Part shown: one piece after another, positions 43,910 through 53,085 of the stretch
Layout of the letters: every line of letters starts with the position of its first letter
Position numbering within the stretch: position 1 is the first letter of the stretch
Assembly: GCA_964410645.1 (NCBI GenBank)
Contig: CAYPHV010000002.1
Location: forward strand, 1 to 64,000
Source of the DNA: JALTBU01 sp964410645
GTDB lineage: Bacteria > Campylobacterota > Campylobacteria > Campylobacterales > Nautiliaceae
Length of the DNA stretch: 64,000 nucleotides
Direction: 5' to 3'
The notes under the pieces: model-generated
What the model was told of the DNA's origin: nothing
Database searches by the model: none
What the model saw: the letters and a program-made list of their open reading frames with translations, nothing else
Made by a program: the position numbers and the translations under genes

Positions 43910-45616
43910 ATGATACCAATTTATGTAAGTGATGTTGTAATTGTAGGAGCCGGACTTGCAGGACTTGCTGCGGCAAGAGAATTGGCCAAAGCGGGTAAAA
44001 AAGTAACAGTTCTTACAAAACTTCATCCTCTTCGTTCTCATTCCGGTGCTGCTCAGGGAGGTATTAACGCTGCTTTAAGCGAAGATGACGATGTAGAATT
44101 TCATATGTTTGATACGATTAAAGGAAGCGATTATTTAGCTGATCAAAATGCGGTTGAACTTATGTGTTCACATGCGCCAGAAACAATCAGATGGATTGAG
44201 AGAATGGGGGCGGTATTCAGCAGAAAAGAAGATGGAAAAATTGCCCAAAGACCTTTTGGGGGACAGAGCAGGCCAAGAGCCTGTTTTGCAAAAGACAGAA
44301 CCGGTCTTACTCTTCTTCAAACAATATACGAACAGTGCGTTAGAGAAAACGTTTTAATACTTGATGAATGGTATGTAGGTGATGTTTTATATGATGGAAA
44401 TAAAGCTTACGGCGTTGTTGCATATGATATAAAAAATTTATCTCCCGCTATATTTAATGCAAAAGCTGTAATGTTTGCAACAGGAGGATATGCAAGGGCA
44501 TATAAAATTAATTCCAATGCTCACGCAAATACGGGGGACGGTCTTTCAATATTTGCCAGACGTTCTCTTCCTTTGGAAGATATGGAATTTGTTCAGTTTC
44601 ATCCGACAGGACTTGCAGGAAGAGGTATTTTAATAAGTGAAGCCGCAAGAGGTGAAGGCGGAAAATTAATTAACGGTTTGGGCGAAAGATTTATGGAAAA
44701 ATATGCTCCTGAAAAAATGGAACTAGCCCCAAGAGATGTGGTAAGCCGTGCCATTATGAAAGAGATAATTGAAGGCAGAGGTGCAAAAGAAGATCCTTTT
44801 GCCGTTTATCTTGATTTGACACATTTGGGAGAAAAGAAAATAAATGAAAGATTGCCGGAACTGAGAGATTTGGCGTTAACGTTTTCAGGAAGAGATATGG
44901 CAAAAGAGCCGATTTTAATAGCTGCAACAGCGCATTATTCAATGGGGGGAATTCCTGTTGATCAAGACGGACATGTCAAAAAATCAATAAATGAAACAGC
45001 CGAAGGTTTATATGCCGCAGGAGAATGTGCCTGTGTCAGTATTCACGGGGCAAACAGACTTGGAGCCAATTCACTTCTTGAAGCACTGTTTTTCGGAAGA
45101 TGGACGGGAAATTCTATTATCAAAGAGTTAGATAATCTGACTTTAAAAGAAGCCAAAGTAAGCGACGGGGATCATATGCTTGATGAAATTAATTTTGTTT
45201 TAAATAATAAAGGAAATGAAAGAACATCCGTATTAAGAGAAGAACTTCAGGAAACTATGAGCACAAAAGTAGGAGTTTTTAGAGAAGAAAAAAGTATGCT
45301 TGAAGCTAAAAATAAATTGCTGGAATTAAGAAAAAGATATAAAAATATAAAAATTGACGATAAATCAAAAATATATAATACCGATTTACAAGAAGCAGTA
45401 GAACTAGGGCATATGCTTGATTATGCACTGTTTATTGTTATTGGGGCAATTAGCAGAAAAGAAAGCAGAGGGGCACATTTTAGGGAAGATTATCCTAAAA
45501 GGGACGATGAAAAATATTTAAAACATACATTTGGATATTTGAATAAAAATAATATAGATATTGAATATTCGGATGTAAAAATAACTAAATTTGAACCTCA
45601 AGAAAGAAAATATTAA
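43910..45616 (+). CDS. frdA: Fumarate reductase/succinate dehydrogenase flavoprotein (SdhE-type complex)
   Basis: 568-residue catalytic subunit. The FAD motif VVIVGAGLAGLAAA starts near residue 9. H44 in LRSHSGAAQGG matches the covalent FAD histidine. Substrate and proton-delivery motifs are FVQFHPTGLAGRG near 222, HYSMGGIPVD near 343, and GANRLGANSLLEAL near 380. There is no Tat signal, so the enzyme is cytoplasmic, unlike periplasmic MfrA of Wolinella. With the FrdB and HdrB-like genes downstream it belongs to the class without cytochrome b or FrdD anchor. In a reductive TCA cycle it would reduce fumarate to succinate. AGGAG precedes the ATG. Confidence 0.9.
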   Translation: MIPIYVSDVVIVGAGLAGLAAARELAKAGKKVTVLTKLHPLRSHSGAAQGGINAALSEDDDVEFHMFDTIKGSDYLADQNAVELMCSHAPETIRWIERMGAVFSRKEDGKIAQRPFGGQSRPRACFAKDRTGLTLLQTIYEQCVRENVLILDEWYVGDVLYDGNKAYGVVAYDIKNLSPAIFNAKAVMFATGGYARAYKINSNAHANTGDGLSIFARRSLPLEDMEFVQFHPTGLAGRGILISEAARGEGGKLINGLGERFMEKYAPEKMELAPRDVVSRAIMKEIIEGRGAKEDPFAVYLDLTHLGEKKINERLPELRDLALTFSGRDMAKEPILIAATAHYSMGGIPVDQDGHVKKSINETAEGLYAAGECACVSIHGANRLGANSLLEALFFGRWTGNSIIKELDNLTLKEAKVSDGDHMLDEINFVLNNKGNERTSVLREELQETMSTKVGVFREEKSMLEAKNKLLELRKRYKNIKIDDKSKIYNTDLQEAVELGHMLDYALFIVIGAISRKESRGAHFREDYPKRDDEKYLKHTFGYLNKNNIDIEYSDVKITKFEPQERKY

Positions 45617-45646
45617 TTGACAAAATTAAGAGTTAAAGGTTAAACA

Positions 45647-46615
45647 ATGAAAGTTAATTTAAAAGTATATAGATATAATCCAGAAAAAGAAAATAAACCT
45701 CATTTTGATAAATATGAACTTAATATGAAAGAAGATGCAGTACTTCTTGACGCTTTAAATGAGATAAAATGGAAATTTGACGGAAGTCTTAGTTATAGAA
45801 GAAGCTGTAGACACGGGATTTGTGGTAGCTGTGCTGTTAAATTAAATGGTAAAAATGTTTTGGCCTGTAAAACTTCTCTCAAAGAAACCATGGAAAAATT
45901 CGGAAAAGAATTAACAGTAGAACCTTTAACAAAAAATAAAGAACAGATTATTAAAGATTTGGTAATTGATAAAAAAGATTTTTGGGACAGTAATAAACAA
46001 ATAAAGCCTTATCTTATTGCGGATATTGATGAACATCCGAGCAAAGAAAATCTGGTAAAACCGGAACTTGTAAAAATGCTTGAAGATGCTGATTATTGTA
46101 TTTCCTGCGGATGTTGTTATTATGCATGCGCAAGCAGAAGCGTCAACAAAGATTTTTTGGGTCCTCAGGCTCTTGCAAAAGCATATAGATTTACTGCGGA
46201 TATAAGAGATAATGCTAAAGAAGAAAGACTTGAATTTGTTAATAAACTGGGAATTGGAATATGGGATTGTGTAAAATGCCAGGCCTGTATAGAAGTGTGT
46301 CCTAAAGGCGTTGATCCTTTTACGAAAATTACTCATTTGCACAATCAGGTATTTGAGGAAGGAATAGCCAAAAAAAATGTTGCAACAAAACATGCTGAAG
46401 GTTTTGCCCGTTCTATTAAAAAGCATGGTGTATTGGATGAAGGAATGCTTGTTTTATACTCTGAAGGTGCGAATGTGGTAAGACATTTACCTGAAGCGTT
46501 GTCAATGTTCAAAAAAGGGAAAATAACTCTGCCTTGGAATATGCCAAAATCTGAACAGTTGGAAGAGATTCAAAAATTAGTGGAAATTTCTCAAAGACAC
46601 GAATTAAAGGATTAA
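45647..46615 (+). CDS. frdB: Fumarate reductase iron-sulfur subunit, extended type
   Basis: 322 residues carrying the electron relay. The [2Fe-2S] ligands are in CRHGICGSC near residue 54 plus C75 or so, and the cluster motifs CISCGCCYYAC near 152 and CVKCQACIEVCPKG near 208 follow. The C-terminal ~70 residues (HAEGFARSIKKHGVLDEG near 252) are absent from the E. coli FrdB and resemble HdrC-type extensions found where the partner is an HdrB-like subunit rather than a membrane anchor. Thirty bases separate it from frdA; the next gene starts one base after its stop. Confidence 0.92.
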   Translation: MKVNLKVYRYNPEKENKPHFDKYELNMKEDAVLLDALNEIKWKFDGSLSYRRSCRHGICGSCAVKLNGKNVLACKTSLKETMEKFGKELTVEPLTKNKEQIIKDLVIDKKDFWDSNKQIKPYLIADIDEHPSKENLVKPELVKMLEDADYCISCGCCYYACASRSVNKDFLGPQALAKAYRFTADIRDNAKEERLEFVNKLGIGIWDCVKCQACIEVCPKGVDPFTKITHLHNQVFEEGIAKKNVATKHAEGFARSIKKHGVLDEGMLVLYSEGANVVRHLPEALSMFKKGKITLPWNMPKSEQLEEIQKLVEISQRHELKD

Positions 46616-46616
46616 A

Positions 46617-47483
46617 ATGAAATATGCATTATATACTGGATGTACTGCAAAAGAATCAACACCGGAATTGCTTACATCAACATTAGCGGTTGCCAGGGTT
46701 TTAGGAATTGAAATGGATGTTTTAAATGAGGCCAGTTGCTGCGGCGCCACTCACTTGCAGGATTTTGATGAATTTTTATCATTAGTGATTAATGCAAGAA
46801 ATATTTGTTTGGCCGAAAAAAGAGGTCTTAAAATGGTGACTTTATGTAATACCTGTCAATTAATGCTTGAAAATGCAAAACAAAAATTGGACAGCAATGA
46901 AGAAATAAAAAACAGGGTAAATGAAAAATTAGCCGAGATCGGTTATAAGTATATGGGAACAAGTAAAATACAGCATTTTTTATATGCTCTTTTGGAAGAT
47001 ATAGGTCTTGAAGAAATTTCTAAACATGTTAAAAAACCTTTAAATTTAAAGGTTGCCCCTTTTTACGGATGTCATATTATCAGACCTTCAAAAACGCATG
47101 ACGGGGCAAATTTAAATGAAAATCCGTATAAACCGGATTCTATTGAAAATTTGATTAAAGTTTTAATGGGAACTCCGATAGATTATGCATCAAAAACAAA
47201 ATGCTGCGGATTTCATGTGGATTTACAAAATACTCCTGCTAGTGAAAAACTGACTGCGAATATCCTTATTGATGCATATAATAATGGAGCAGAAGCAATT
47301 GTAACGCCGTGTCCGCTTTGCCAGTTAAATTTGGATGTAAAGCAAAGGGCTGCCGCTAAAAAAGTAAATAAAGATATACATATACCTGTTTTGCATTTGC
47401 CTCAGTTAATAGGGCTTGCTTTTGGACTTAGTAAAGAAGAACTGGGATTAAATTATAATATTGTAGGACTAAATAATATATAA
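46617..47483 (+). CDS. HdrB/SdhE-like CCG-domain subunit of fumarate reductase
   Basis: 288-residue soluble protein with two complete cysteine-rich CCG domains. Domain 1 is CTAKES at residue 9, SCCGATHL near 42 and LCNTCQ near 82; domain 2 is GCHIIRP near 152, KCCGFHVD near 198 and PCPLCQ near 239. This is the HdrB arrangement that binds a non-cubane [4Fe-4S] cluster in heterodisulfide reductase, thiol:fumarate reductase and SdhE/MfrE subunits. No membrane segment is present. It replaces the cytochrome b anchor, so the electron donor may be a thiol, ferredoxin, flavoprotein or a menaquinol docking partner; the sequence alone does not decide. Confidence 0.88.
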   Translation: MKYALYTGCTAKESTPELLTSTLAVARVLGIEMDVLNEASCCGATHLQDFDEFLSLVINARNICLAEKRGLKMVTLCNTCQLMLENAKQKLDSNEEIKNRVNEKLAEIGYKYMGTSKIQHFLYALLEDIGLEEISKHVKKPLNLKVAPFYGCHIIRPSKTHDGANLNENPYKPDSIENLIKVLMGTPIDYASKTKCCGFHVDLQNTPASEKLTANILIDAYNNGAEAIVTPCPLCQLNLDVKQRAAAKKVNKDIHIPVLHLPQLIGLAFGLSKEELGLNYNIVGLNNI

Positions 47484-47484
47484 T

Positions 47485-47502
47485 TCAAGGAGAAATCCTT
47501 GA
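47485..47502. terminator. Hairpin between convergent fumarate reductase and flavoprotein genes
   Basis: TCAAGGA-GAAA-TCCTTGA forms a perfect seven-base-pair stem closed by a GAAA tetraloop, two bases after the stop of the HdrB-like gene, followed by an A/T-rich run. It sits between two convergent stop codons and probably ends the large hydrogenase/fumarate reductase transcript. Confidence 0.6.
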
Positions 47503-47508
47503 TTAAAA

Positions 47509-48519
47509 TTATAATTTATTTTTAATATCGCTAATAGCTAAATGGGCATGATTAAAAGCAAGTGCAATACTTCCTGCACTTGTTACAACGTCGCCGATTA
47601 CATATAATCCTTTAATGTTTGATTCCATTGTTTTTTCGTTATAAACAGGTTCGTTTTTTTTATTAAGTTTAATTCCGGAATTTTTTAGAAAATCAATGGG
47701 GCTTGTACCTCCCAGTCCGTAAACTACTCTATCATATATTTCATTCGTTTTGTTTTTAAAATTTACCTTTACTCTGGGAGGTGTTGTTTTGTCATCAGGT
47801 ACAGGCTCTACGCTTTCAATATCTGTTCCTAATTTCGAATGTATTTTTCCTTCTTGGATATATCTTTCAACCGCTTCTTTATTTGTGGGATTCATTCTGA
47901 TTATTTTATCTCTTCTGTAATTTAGTGAAACATCGCAGCCGATATTCATATCAACAAGTCCATAAGCATATTCTCCGGCTGTATCTCCTCCTCCTACAAT
48001 TAAGACTTTTTCTCCCGGATGTACTTTATCAAGATTGAAATCCAGTCTTGGTCTGATAGCCCCTGGAAATTTATATACCGGTTTATTGGGTTTTCCCATT
48101 CTGCCGATTGAAATTATTACTCTTTTTGCCAAAATCGCACCCAGTTCGTGATCTGTGGCTACTGCGAAAATATCATCACATATTTTTCTGACAGCATAAA
48201 CATGATGATCAAAATAAAATCTGTTATCTATTCTGAATTCTTTTATTTTTTTATCCATTTGCTTTAAATATTCTTCTTTTGAACATTCTTTAAATGTTAC
48301 ATTTCCTATAAATTGAAATTTTTTTCCCTGCCAGTCTTTATCGATTCTTTTTGCGGGTTTGTAAAATTTTCTTATCATATCGTTATGATTATTTGCTTTG
48401 TCTACAATTAAAAATTTGTCTATATCGGCAAGTTTGGCTTCAATTGCACTTGCCATTCCTCCGGGGCCGGCTCCTAAAATAACTAAATCATATAATTTAT
48501 CACATGCTTTTTGAGACAT
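47509..48519 (-). CDS. Thioredoxin-reductase-like NAD(P)-dependent flavoprotein without CxxC
   Basis: 336 residues with an FAD motif LVILGAGPGGMASAIEA near residue 11, an NAD(P) motif VLIVGGGDTAGEYAYG near 169 and a C-terminal GLYVIGDVVTSAGS near 306, the layout of low-molecular-weight thioredoxin reductases. The redox CxxC of thioredoxin reductase is missing; ferredoxin-NADP reductase (YumC) and YpdA-type enzymes share that lack. Similar pyridine-nucleotide oxidoreductases occur in Campylobacter. Its acceptor is unknown. The promoter (TATAAT on the minus strand at 48551-48546) is overlapped by an inverted repeat. Confidence 0.82.
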   Translation of the reverse strand: MSQKACDKLYDLVILGAGPGGMASAIEAKLADIDKFLIVDKANNHNDMIRKFYKPAKRIDKDWQGKKFQFIGNVTFKECSKEEYLKQMDKKIKEFRIDNRFYFDHHVYAVRKICDDIFAVATDHELGAILAKRVIISIGRMGKPNKPVYKFPGAIRPRLDFNLDKVHPGEKVLIVGGGDTAGEYAYGLVDMNIGCDVSLNYRRDKIIRMNPTNKEAVERYIQEGKIHSKLGTDIESVEPVPDDKTTPPRVKVNFKNKTNEIYDRVVYGLGGTSPIDFLKNSGIKLNKKNEPVYNEKTMESNIKGLYVIGDVVTSAGSIALAFNHAHLAISDIKNKL

Positions 48520-48545
48520 ATTTTCTCCTTCTAATTCTTTATTAA

Positions 48546-48574
48546 ATTATATTGAATATTTTTCTTTCAATATA
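48546..48574 (-). promoter_or_regulatory. Inverted repeat overlapping the flavoprotein gene -10 box
   Basis: TATATTGAA (48548-48556) and TTCAATATA (48566-48574) are perfect nine-base arms separated by nine bases. One arm overlaps the minus-strand TATAAT (48551-48546) that lies 26 bases before the flavoprotein start. The position suits a repressor operator; the regulator is unknown. Confidence 0.45.
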
Positions 48575-48695
48575 ACAAAAAAATTAAAAATAATAAATTA
48601 ATATATTTTATGTGAAAAAATGTAACATTTAAAATTAAGCTTTTTTTGATTACTCTAATTTATTATGATAAAATATAAATAAAAAAAGGTTTGTA

Positions 48696-49931
48696 ATGAT
48701 TAAAGTGTTACAAAAAGTAAAAGAAGCAAGTAAAACAATTGCAAATATCAATGGCAAAATAAAAAGAGATATTTTAAATAAAATGGCCGGTGAATTAGAA
48801 AAACATAATGATAAAATAATTAAAGCCAATAGAAAAGATATGGAGTACGCAAAAGCAAATAATTTAAATGATGCACTGCTTGACAGACTGTTTTTAGACG
48901 AGAAAAGAATAAAATCCATGGCTGATGCTTTAAGAAATATTGCAAAATTAAAAGACCCGGTAGGCAGAATTACAGAAGGCTGGAAAATTGACAATGGTCT
49001 TGAAATTCAAAAAGTTAAAATTCCCATTGGTGTGATTGGAATAATTTACGAATCGCGTCCCAATGTAACAAGCGATGCCGCGGCGCTTTGTTTTATGAGC
49101 GGAAACGCCTGTATTTTAAAAGGCGGAAAAGAGGCTTTTAATTCCAATAGTATAATTATTGATATATTAAGATATGTTTTAGAAAAAAATAATTTGCCGA
49201 TTGATTCAATCGCCCTTTTGCCGGATTACAGCAGAGCCGGGGTTAGGTGGATTATTCAACAAGAAAAATATGTCGATTTAATAATTCCAAGAGGAGGCGA
49301 AAAATTAATAAAATTTGTAAGCGAAAATTCCAAGGTTCCTGTTATTAAACATGACAAAGGACTGTGTCATATATATGTTCATAAAGATGCCGATTTACAA
49401 AAAGCGGTAAAAATAGCGCTTAACGCCAAAGTTCAAAGACCCGGGGTCTGTAATGCAATGGAAACACTTTTGGTGGATAAAGATATTGCGGGTAAATTTT
49501 TACCTTTAGTTAAAGAATCAATGGAAAATGAAGGAGTTGAACTCAGGGGCTGTGAGATTACACTTAAATATATAGATATAAATAAAGCAAGTGATAAAGA
49601 CTGGGGAACAGAATATCTTGATAAAATTTTGTCTATAAAAATTGTAGAAAATGTTGATGAAGCAATAAAGCACATAGAAACTTATGGAAGTGGGCACAGC
49701 GACGCAATAATTACAGAAAATTACAGTGTTGCTGAAAAATTTTTAAATATTATTGACAGTGCATGTGTATATGTTAATGCTTCTACCAGATTTACAGATG
49801 GGGGAGTATTCGGACTGGGTGCGGAAGTGGGTATTTCAACCAATAAACTCCATGCACGCGGTCCTATGGGAATAGATGATTTAACGACATATAAATATAA
49901 AATATACGGAAACGGACAGATAAGGGAATAA
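48696..49931 (+). CDS. proA: Gamma-glutamyl phosphate reductase
   Basis: NADPH-dependent reduction of gamma-glutamyl phosphate to the semialdehyde in proline synthesis. The 411 residues have the aldehyde-dehydrogenase superfamily layout, with the cofactor region IGVIGIIYESRPNVTSDAAA near residue 107, the catalytic cysteine in QRPGVCNAMETLLVD near 250, and the C-terminal TDGGVFGLGAEVGIST near 368. Length is normal. A TAAAAT -10 lies 21 bases upstream (48669-48674). proB is not in the window. Confidence 0.96.
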   Translation: MIKVLQKVKEASKTIANINGKIKRDILNKMAGELEKHNDKIIKANRKDMEYAKANNLNDALLDRLFLDEKRIKSMADALRNIAKLKDPVGRITEGWKIDNGLEIQKVKIPIGVIGIIYESRPNVTSDAAALCFMSGNACILKGGKEAFNSNSIIIDILRYVLEKNNLPIDSIALLPDYSRAGVRWIIQQEKYVDLIIPRGGEKLIKFVSENSKVPVIKHDKGLCHIYVHKDADLQKAVKIALNAKVQRPGVCNAMETLLVDKDIAGKFLPLVKESMENEGVELRGCEITLKYIDINKASDKDWGTEYLDKILSIKIVENVDEAIKHIETYGSGHSDAIITENYSVAEKFLNIIDSACVYVNASTRFTDGGVFGLGAEVGISTNKLHARGPMGIDDLTTYKYKIYGNGQIRE

Positions 49932-49973
49932 ACAGGGTTACATTTGACATAAAGTATAAAATAAAGGAAATTA

Positions 49974-50870
49974 ATGATAGCAATTGATTTGGGAAGCAAT
50001 ACTGTGAGAATGGTTAAATGGGATTGCAGGGAAAATAAAAAACTGGCTGAATTTGAAAAAATAGTAAAAACGGCTGACAAGTTGGTACAAACAGGTAAAA
50101 TAACGGATGAGGCTGTTGAAAGAATAGTAAATGCCGTTAATGAAGCAAAAGAAAAAATCGATTTTGATGACAAAATAGTGGCAACAGCTACCGAAGCTTT
50201 AAGAAAAGCAAAAAATCAAACTGAAATAATAAAAAAGTTAAAAGAAAAAACGGGTATTGAATTTAAAGTAATTTCTCCGCAGACAGAAGCTACATATACC
50301 GCCATTGCGGTAGAAAATTGTTTAAAAAAATGCGGGTACGATTCAAAAAGCTTTTTTTTAATTGATATCGGAGGCGGAAGCAGTGAAATTATTTTAAAAC
50401 ATAAAGATACATTGGTATCCCAAAGTTTTCCGGTTGGAATTGTCACTTTAACCCAAAAATACGAAACTTCATACTCAATTAAAACAGCGGTCAAAAAGAA
50501 CGCTAAAAAATTTAAAGAATTTATTGATTTTGCTTTTAATAATTACAAAAAACCTAAAATTTTTGCGGCGAGCAGCGGAACGCCTACGAGTATAGCGGCT
50601 CTTAAAAAAGGATTAAATTCTAGTACATATGATTCTCAAATTATAAACGGCACGGTTGTAACATTGGAGGATTTGAATTATTGGGCTGGGAAACTTATGA
50701 AAATGGAAATGAAAAAAAGAGAAGAATATGTAGGTGTCGGAAGAGGGGATTTGATAATAAGTGGTATTTATATTTTTAAAGAAATTTTTAAAATTACAAA
50801 ATATAGCGAATGTGTGGTATGCGATGACGGTGTAAGAGAAGGCATAGCGATAAGCGAGTGTAGAAATTAA
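49974..50870 (+). CDS. Ppx/GppA-family phosphatase
   Basis: 298-residue member of the exopolyphosphatase/guanosine pentaphosphatase family with an actin-like ATPase fold: phosphate 1 motif IDLGSNTVRMVKWD at residue 3 and phosphate 2 motif LIDIGGGSSEIILK near 128. It has only the N-terminal two-domain core, like the short Campylobacter and Helicobacter enzymes, which act on polyphosphate or pppGpp. ppk2, a polyphosphate kinase gene, lies at 62 kb. It is 42 bases after proA and may share its transcript. Confidence 0.88.
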   Translation: MIAIDLGSNTVRMVKWDCRENKKLAEFEKIVKTADKLVQTGKITDEAVERIVNAVNEAKEKIDFDDKIVATATEALRKAKNQTEIIKKLKEKTGIEFKVISPQTEATYTAIAVENCLKKCGYDSKSFFLIDIGGGSSEIILKHKDTLVSQSFPVGIVTLTQKYETSYSIKTAVKKNAKKFKEFIDFAFNNYKKPKIFAASSGTPTSIAALKKGLNSSTYDSQIINGTVVTLEDLNYWAGKLMKMEMKKREEYVGVGRGDLIISGIYIFKEIFKITKYSECVVCDDGVREGIAISECRN

Positions 50871-50884
50871 TCAAAAAAAGTTGG

Positions 50885-50890
50885 TATAAT
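50885..50890 (+). promoter_or_regulatory. -10 box for ilvBN
   Basis: TATAAT, 22 bases before the ilvB ATG, with AAAAAAGGC as ribosome site. The leader is too short for a leader-peptide attenuator or T-box. Confidence 0.5.
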
Positions 50891-50912
50891 TTTATAAAAA
50901 AAAGGCTAGTTA

Positions 50913-52610
50913 ATGAAATTAACCGGAGCACAAATTGTAATAGAAAGTTTGATCAAAGAAGGGGTTAAAACTGTTTTTGGATATCCAGGCGGTGCCATCA
51001 TGAATGTTTATGATGAAATTTATAAACAAAAAAGTTTTAAACATATTTTGGCAAAACATGAGCAGGGTGCTGTTCATATGGCTGACGGATATGCAAGGGC
51101 TACCGGAAAAGTAGGTGTTGCCATGGTTACCAGCGGTCCAGGGCTAACCAATGCTGTTACGGGAATTGCGACTGCTTATACAGATTCTGTTCCTTTGGTA
51201 ATATTTTCCGGTCAGGTTCCAACCAGCGCAATAGGAACCGACGCTTTTCAGGAAGTTGATGCAGTAGGGGTAACCAGACCGATTACAAAACATAATTTTT
51301 TGGTAAAGGATGTAAAAGATTTGGCATATGTGATCAAAGAAGCTTTTTATCTGGCGTCTTCAGGCCGTCCGGGGCCTGTTCATATAGACCTGCCAAAAGA
51401 TGTAACAATAGAAAAGGCAAATTTTGTTTATCCTGAAAAAATTGATTTAATGACTTATAAACCGACTTATAAAGGAAATAAAAGAGCCATAAAAAGAGTG
51501 GTTGAAGCTATAAAAAAATCAAAAAGACCTATTTTTTATATCGGCGGCGGAAGTGTAATAAGTTCAGCCAGCAGTGTAATCAGAGAAATAATAAAATATA
51601 CAAAAATCCCTGCGGTAGAAACATTAATGGCAAGGGGTGTTTTAAGATTTGATTGTCCTTATTTATACGGTATGGTCGGTATGCATGGCAGTTTTGCGGC
51701 CAATATGGCAATGAATGATGCCGATTTGATTATTTCACTTGGGGCCAGATTTGATGACAGGGTTACAGGCAAACTTTCAGAATTTGCAAAAAAAGCGGAT
51801 ATTGTCCATATTGATATAGACCCCAGCCAAATAGGCAAGGTGGTTGAAACAAAATACCCAATAGTGGGAGATATAAAATTGGTGCTTGAAGAAATGGCTC
51901 CTATGCTGTTTGACGAAATAGAGGCTGAAAAGTTTGAAGAGTGGAGAGGCGTGCTGGACAGATTTAAAGAGCTTTATCCTCTTAAATACGCTGACAGTGA
52001 TGATGTGCTTAAGCCTCAATGGGTTATACAAAGAACAGGTAAGCTTATTCCTGAAGATTCTATTATTACAACCGATGTAGGCCAGCATCAGATGTGGGTG
52101 GCCCAGTTTTATCCTTTTACATATCCAAGGCAGATGATTACGAGCGGAGGTCTTGGAACAATGGGATTTGGTTTTCCGGCATCTCTCGGGGTAAAAAGAG
52201 GGATAAAAGACAAGCTGGTAATTAATTTCAGCGGAGACGGAAGCATAATGATGAATATCCAGGAAGTTCTTACCGGTTATAAATATAAACTTCCGGTAAT
52301 AAATATAATTCTAAACAATAATTATCTTGGAATGGTAAGACAGTGGCAGACAATGTTCTATGATGACAGATTAAGCGAAACTGATTTAAGCGATTCACAG
52401 CCTGATTTTGTAAAATTGGCTGAAAGTATGGGAGGGGTAGGTTTTAGAGTCAGTAAAAAACAGGAATTTGATAAAGCGCTGAAACAGGCGATTGAATCGA
52501 ACAAAGTTGCGTTTATCGATGTTCAAATAGACAGACGCGAAGAGGTATTGCCTATGGTTCCGCCAAACAGTCCTCTTAAAAATATGCTTATATTCAAGGA
52601 AGACAAATGA
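50913..52610 (+). CDS. ilvB: Acetolactate synthase large subunit
   Basis: Thiamine-diphosphate enzyme making acetolactate or acetohydroxybutyrate for valine, leucine and isoleucine synthesis. Of 565 residues, the catalytic glutamate is in AKHEQGAVHMADGYARATG near residue 50, the FAD-binding middle domain covers about 190-330, and the ThDP motif GDGSIMMNIQE lies near 443 with the NNNYLGMV segment following. It overlaps ilvN by four bases (ATGA). Together with ilvA at 10.8 kb it supplies isoleucine synthesis. Confidence 0.97.
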   Translation: MKLTGAQIVIESLIKEGVKTVFGYPGGAIMNVYDEIYKQKSFKHILAKHEQGAVHMADGYARATGKVGVAMVTSGPGLTNAVTGIATAYTDSVPLVIFSGQVPTSAIGTDAFQEVDAVGVTRPITKHNFLVKDVKDLAYVIKEAFYLASSGRPGPVHIDLPKDVTIEKANFVYPEKIDLMTYKPTYKGNKRAIKRVVEAIKKSKRPIFYIGGGSVISSASSVIREIIKYTKIPAVETLMARGVLRFDCPYLYGMVGMHGSFAANMAMNDADLIISLGARFDDRVTGKLSEFAKKADIVHIDIDPSQIGKVVETKYPIVGDIKLVLEEMAPMLFDEIEAEKFEEWRGVLDRFKELYPLKYADSDDVLKPQWVIQRTGKLIPEDSIITTDVGQHQMWVAQFYPFTYPRQMITSGGLGTMGFGFPASLGVKRGIKDKLVINFSGDGSIMMNIQEVLTGYKYKLPVINIILNNNYLGMVRQWQTMFYDDRLSETDLSDSQPDFVKLAESMGGVGFRVSKKQEFDKALKQAIESNKVAFIDVQIDRREEVLPMVPPNSPLKNMLIFKEDK

Positions 52611-53080
52611 AAAGAATAATATCTGTAATAGTTGAAAATGAACACGGGGTATTGGCAAGAGTGGTTAATATGTTTGCAGCAAGAGGGTACAATATTACAT
52701 CACTTACAGTTGCCCCTATTCCGAATAGTGTACTAAGCAGAATGACTATTATGAGTGAGGGTGATCCGACAATATTCGAGCAGATAGTAAAACAGCTTTA
52801 TAAACTTATTCCTGTATACAAAGTAATTGAAAGCAGCGATTTTATAAAAAAAGAAATGGCTATGGTTAAATTTCCTTTGAAGGAAGTTAAAGAGCAATTG
52901 GCCGATATTGATGCAATTGCCAGATGTTATAACGGAAAAATCAGTAATGTTAACGATAGTCATATTGTTATAAGCGTTGTTGACAGGCCCGACAGAATTG
53001 ATAACTTTTTAAAAGCTATGAAAGTAAAATATAAAAATTTGGAAATTGTCAGAAGCGGCGTTAGTGTAATTGAAAGGTAA
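52607..53080 (+). CDS. ilvN: Acetolactate synthase small (regulatory) subunit
   Basis: 157 residues: an N-terminal ACT domain (about 3-75, starting RIISVIVENEHGVLARVVNMF) that binds valine for feedback inhibition, and a C-terminal ferredoxin-like domain (about 80-157) with MVKFPLKEV that activates the large subunit. Its start codon lies inside the end of ilvB, giving coupled 1:1 translation. The stop is six bases before the earliest lpxD start. Confidence 0.95.
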   Translation: MKRIISVIVENEHGVLARVVNMFAARGYNITSLTVAPIPNSVLSRMTIMSEGDPTIFEQIVKQLYKLIPVYKVIESSDFIKKEMAMVKFPLKEVKEQLADIDAIARCYNGKISNVNDSHIVISVVDRPDRIDNFLKAMKVKYKNLEIVRSGVSVIER

Positions 53081-53085
53081 AATGA

